A stretch of DNA of 16,237 nucleotides from Methanocorpusculum sp. (GTDB taxonomy: Archaea > Halobacteriota > Methanomicrobia > Methanomicrobiales > Methanocorpusculaceae): positions 1 to 16,237 of the forward strand of contig DALTWQ010000022.1 in the NCBI GenBank assembly GCA_029987025.1, in the 5' to 3' direction. Position numbers and translations under genes: made by a program. Shown here piece after piece: positions 13,998-16,237 of this stretch (within the stretch, counting starts at the first letter, position 1; each line of letters starts with the position of its first letter). The notes under the pieces were generated by a model. That model worked only from the letters and a program-made list of their open reading frames with translations. It searched no databases and was not told the DNA's origin.

Positions 13998-14769
13998 TGT
14001 TTACCCCCTCAAAAAGACGTGCACTGAAGTTCAGGGCAAATATCATGGCAAACGGAATGAAAAGACCTGCAAAAATTGCACCGATGATATCGCCTGCAGC
14101 CGGAATCAGACTGAAGAGATAGGCAATTGCAAGAATTGTTGCCATCATAAGTGCAATCAGCGCAGTCTGCAGAAGTGCTCCTAAAATACACTTGCCCCAG
14201 GAAACTTTCTGCGTCATTTCCATGAGGTCGACAAGCTTAAAGGCATCGGAGAATTTGCCGTTGCGTCCGAATTTTACTGATGCAGGATTTGCAAGAACAA
14301 ACACAATGACGAATAATGCAGCAAAGATAACCCAGCAGACCGCCATTGCAAGGTAGTAGATGAGAAGGTCAGCCGGCTGTGTCAGAAGATCTCCCCATAC
14401 AGCTGTTCCGTAAAACATGAATGCTGCAAGAAGAATCAGTATGATGGTGTAGATTACCATGATAACTGTGTAGAGGAATCCTTCTTTGAAGGTCTTTCCG
14501 AAGTTTTTAAAACCGGGCGTTTCATTTCTCAGTGTCTTTACGTATGCTCCAACAACGATGAATGTAAGAAGCACGGCTACTGCTATGAGGACAATTCCAA
14601 GTGCAGATACAGCAGATACACTGGTATCAAACTGATAGGAGAATAATCCTGTGATATAGCAGATAACTGCAGTAAGCAGCGCCATAATCAGCCATGCACC
14701 GGGGTTCTTAAAGGTGCCTTGAGCGGCAGTCTTGAAGGCCGTTCCGGTGATTTCAAATAAATCAGCCAT
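13990..14769 (-). CDS. DUF4013 membrane protein
   Basis: A 259-residue protein with about six membrane segments, matching the DUF4013 family common in methanogens and halophiles, whose function is not known. A short amphipathic N-terminus (DLFEITGTAFKTAAQGTFKNPG) precedes the first helix; the segment NPASVKFGRNGKFSDAFKLVDL in the middle is the usual conserved cytoplasmic loop. The C-terminus is short. It is the first gene of a two-gene operon with a MATE exporter, to which it is translationally coupled. A TATA box 40 bases upstream serves both. A helper or regulatory role for the exporter is conceivable, but nothing in the sequence proves it. Confidence 0.75.
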   Translation of the reverse strand: MADLFEITGTAFKTAAQGTFKNPGAWLIMALLTAVICYITGLFSYQFDTSVSAVSALGIVLIAVAVLLTFIVVGAYVKTLRNETPGFKNFGKTFKEGFLYTVIMVIYTIILILLAAFMFYGTAVWGDLLTQPADLLIYYLAMAVCWVIFAALFVIVFVLANPASVKFGRNGKFSDAFKLVDLMEMTQKVSWGKCILGALLQTALIALMMATILAIAYLFSLIPAAGDIIGAIFAGLFIPFAMIFALNFSARLFEGVNND

Positions 14770-14807
14770 AGATTATTACCACTTGTGTGTGATAAGCAAA
14801 TAATGGG

Positions 14808-14816
14808 TTTTATATA
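14808..14816 (-). promoter_or_regulatory. TATA box of the DUF4013-MATE operon
   Basis: TATATAAAA on the minus strand is a near-ideal archaeal TATA box. Transcription should start near 14786, giving a leader of about 17 bases before the ATG at 14769. Confidence 0.65.
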
Positions 14817-14871
14817 GTTATTAAGGTTGCTAATCTCATCATGGAGTGGATACAAGGGGTGTTTAATTCTA

Positions 14872-14894
14872 ACAGACCGCTTGCCGTAGTCTGT
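14872..14894. repeat. Short inverted repeat between DUF4013 and the surface-protein gene
   Basis: ACAGAC at 14872-14877 is complementary to GTCTGT at 14889-14894 with an 11-base loop. An overlapping alternative stem pairs ACCGC with GCGGT. It lies beyond the terminator of the surface-protein gene and upstream of the DUF4013 promoter. Weak. Confidence 0.25.
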
Positions 14895-14916
14895 CCGTGC
14901 GGTACTATTCACCGCG

Positions 14917-14929
14917 AAAAAAGAAAAAA
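14917..14929 (-). terminator. U6-C-U6 terminator of the surface-protein gene
   Basis: Immediately after the TGA stop codon (14932-14930) the minus-strand RNA would contain six U, a C and six U. This is the strongest U-tract in the window. Confidence 0.6.
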
Positions 14930-16237
14930 TCAGCTGCGTCTTCTAATGAAGACTGCTGCTGCTCCAAGGCCTGCAAGAACTGCAAGGGCCGGGAAGGGAG
15001 ATGCGGTTGATTTGGTTGTCAGATCACTTTCGAATGACGGGACATCGAAGTCCTTCTCAGGAGTTCCATAGATAACACCGTCGACAGTTTCGAGATTGTT
15101 TACACTAACAATCCATCCGTCTTCGCTTCCTGCACCTGCCTGGTTGAAGGAAGCCTTATCAGTCTGAGCAGGGTTTGCTCTGTTTGCAAGAATCGTGTTG
15201 GTGACAGCTACCTTCTTACTGAGGAGTGACGCCTTTCCTCTTCCGATGACAATACCCATGTTCTCAGAGGTGGTTTCAATTGCTCCGAAAATAACCGCAT
15301 TGGTAATTGCACAGCCGCTTGCAGAAATCGTTACCGGCTTGTTTGCAGAACCTACAAATCCGCCTACGTACTCTTCAGCTTCAGCGATGACAAAGGTGTC
15401 TCTTACCACAGTTGCCTTTCCGGTGAAGTCTGCATGATATGCGTAACCAACGATACCGCCTACACTGTGTTTGTATGCTTTAACAACAGAGTCAGCAACG
15501 GTACAGCCGTTGATGACAACCTCTGCTCCGCCAAATCCGAGAATGCCTCCGGCATAGTTGTCATAGACGGTCTGGACGTATGAGGATTCAGCTGCACATC
15601 TGTTGAAGCTGACATCAGTAAATGCATATCCTGCAAGTCCTCCGGCGCCGGACTTTGCGCATTCAACAATAACGTTCGTTACTTTACAGTCAGTAAAGCT
15701 GGTTACATCATCAATGTATCCGACAAGACCTCCTGTGTAGTCACAGTTTCTGCAGATTACATCTGTGTCAGAGACAGTACATCCGGTAAGTTTTCCGCGG
15801 ACAACTTCACCTGCAATTGCTCCAATGTCTCCGGTGGATTTGCTGTTGCTTTCAATTAAGGAGTCCTTGACATGACAGTTCGTAAATACGGTGTCACCAA
15901 GAGCGCAGCCGACAAACATTGCTGCAAGATAATTTTCTGTAACAAGGGATGAGTCAGCAATGGTGAGGTCTTTTACGGCACAGTCTTCACCATAATAGAT
16001 AAGACCGTTTATCATACCGTAAAGGCCGGTAATTGTGTGTCCCTGACCGTCAATGGTTCCCTTAAACATTGTGTCTACGGAATTCCCGAGCGGAATCCAG
16101 ACTTTGAGCGTGTTTGCATTTGCTTTGACTTTATCTGCCGGATTGATTTCAATATCAGCTCCGAGAAGAATGGTCTTTCCCGCAAAGGAATCTGCAGCAA
16201 TACCTTCTGCTTCGCCGTTTACAATCTGTGCAAGGCC
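14930..16237 (-). CDS. Large surface protein, beta-helix repeats with C-terminal sorting-type tail (5' end missing)
   Basis: Only the last 435 or so codons are visible; the frame is open to the right edge, so the Met at 16069 is internal. Upstream of it the frame reads a segment with GKTILLGADIEI and WIPLGN, followed by FKGTIDGQGHTITGLYG, the pattern of GLUG-type surface proteins. After this come about seven coils of a right-handed beta-helix with GG-x-x-G turns (GGLVGY, GGLAGY, GGILGF, GGIVGY, GGFVGS) at 30-32-residue spacing and one cysteine per coil. The C-terminus is a Ser/Thr-rich linker, SPFP, a hydrophobic segment ALAVLAGLGAAAVFI and RRRS. This is the tripartite form of archaeosortase-type tails, with SPFP where PGF-CTERM proteins have PGF. 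Probably exported and cell-surface anchored, an adhesin or S-layer-associated protein; ligand unknown. Confidence 0.85.
   Translation of the reverse strand, partial: GLAQIVNGEAEGIAADSFAGKTILLGADIEINPADKVKANANTLKVWIPLGNSVDTMFKGTIDGQGHTITGLYGMINGLIYYGEDCAVKDLTIADSSLVTENYLAAMFVGCALGDTVFTNCHVKDSLIESNSKSTGDIGAIAGEVVRGKLTGCTVSDTDVICRNCDYTGGLVGYIDDVTSFTDCKVTNVIVECAKSGAGGLAGYAFTDVSFNRCAAESSYVQTVYDNYAGGILGFGGAEVVINGCTVADSVVKAYKHSVGGIVGYAYHADFTGKATVVRDTFVIAEAEEYVGGFVGSANKPVTISASGCAITNAVIFGAIETTSENMGIVIGRGKASLLSKKVAVTNTILANRANPAQTDKASFNQAGAGSEDGWIVSVNNLETVDGVIYGTPEKDFDVPSFESDLTTKSTASPFPALAVLAGLGAAAVFIRRRS

Noticed and set aside
16067..16069. ATG at 16069 as the start of the surface protein
   Set aside because: The frame stays open to the window edge and encodes the expected preceding beta-helix segment (WIPLGN and GADIEI), so this Met is internal.
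1..16237. tRNA or rRNA genes, insertion sequences, integrase attachment sites
   Set aside because: No cloverleaf, rRNA motif, transposase or integrase coding sequence was recognised while reading the spacers; a tRNA scan would be the decisive test.

Overview
The window looks like part of the chromosome of a mesophilic methanogenic archaeon of the Methanomicrobiales, perhaps close to Methanocorpusculum; the genus is a guess from general resemblance, not from a search. The archaeal assignment is firm. The window carries a TATA-binding protein, the archaeosine enzymes TgtA and ArcS, a Pth2-type peptidyl-tRNA hydrolase, TruD of archaeal length, a DUF4013 membrane protein and a surface protein with a C-terminal sorting-type tail. 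TATA boxes lie about 26-28 bases before several start codons, and many genes are followed by U-tracts.

Layout: (1) 1-313 has no gene but holds a dense family of AGAGCGATTC/GAATCGCTCT repeats, including a perfect 24-base palindrome. (2) 314-5415, minus strand, is one compact operon: TBP, then an AMMECR1-domain protein, tgtA, arcS and a DUF368 polyprenyl-phosphate translocase-like protein. The last four overlap by 4-10 bases, while TBP is separated from AMMECR1 only by an 11-base spacer containing U8. (3) 5621-7057, minus, is a DHA2-type MFS efflux pump with a TTG start. (4) 7161-8264, minus, is a GT-B glycosyltransferase, divergent from (5) the plus-strand operon 8416-10557: a flippase-like UPF0104 membrane protein, a ubiquitin-like sulfur carrier and a TtuA/Ncs6 tRNA thiolase. 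(6) 10558-10837 holds a 21-base perfect direct repeat beside a TATA box. (7) 10838-12483, plus, is pth2-truD. (8) 12618-14769, minus, is DUF4013-MATE exporter. (9) 14930 to the right edge, minus, is the C-terminal part of a large beta-helix surface protein with about 31-residue repeats and a hydrophobic tail ending in RRRS.

How the genes fit together: much of the window concerns tRNA. TgtA and ArcS make archaeosine at position 15, TruD makes pseudouridine at 13, the sulfur carrier and TtuA/Ncs6 thiolate a uridine, and Pth2 recycles peptidyl-tRNA. A second theme is the cell envelope: DUF368 lipid-carrier recycling, a glycosyltransferase with a divergent flippase-like protein, two drug exporters and a surface protein. 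I saw no CRISPR array, no transposase and no tRNA or rRNA gene. The most unusual items are the left-edge repeat array, the U8 tract between TBP and its operon, the sulfur carrier's Gly-Gly codons doubling as the next gene's ribosome binding site, the 21-base tandem repeat and the cysteine ladder of the surface protein.
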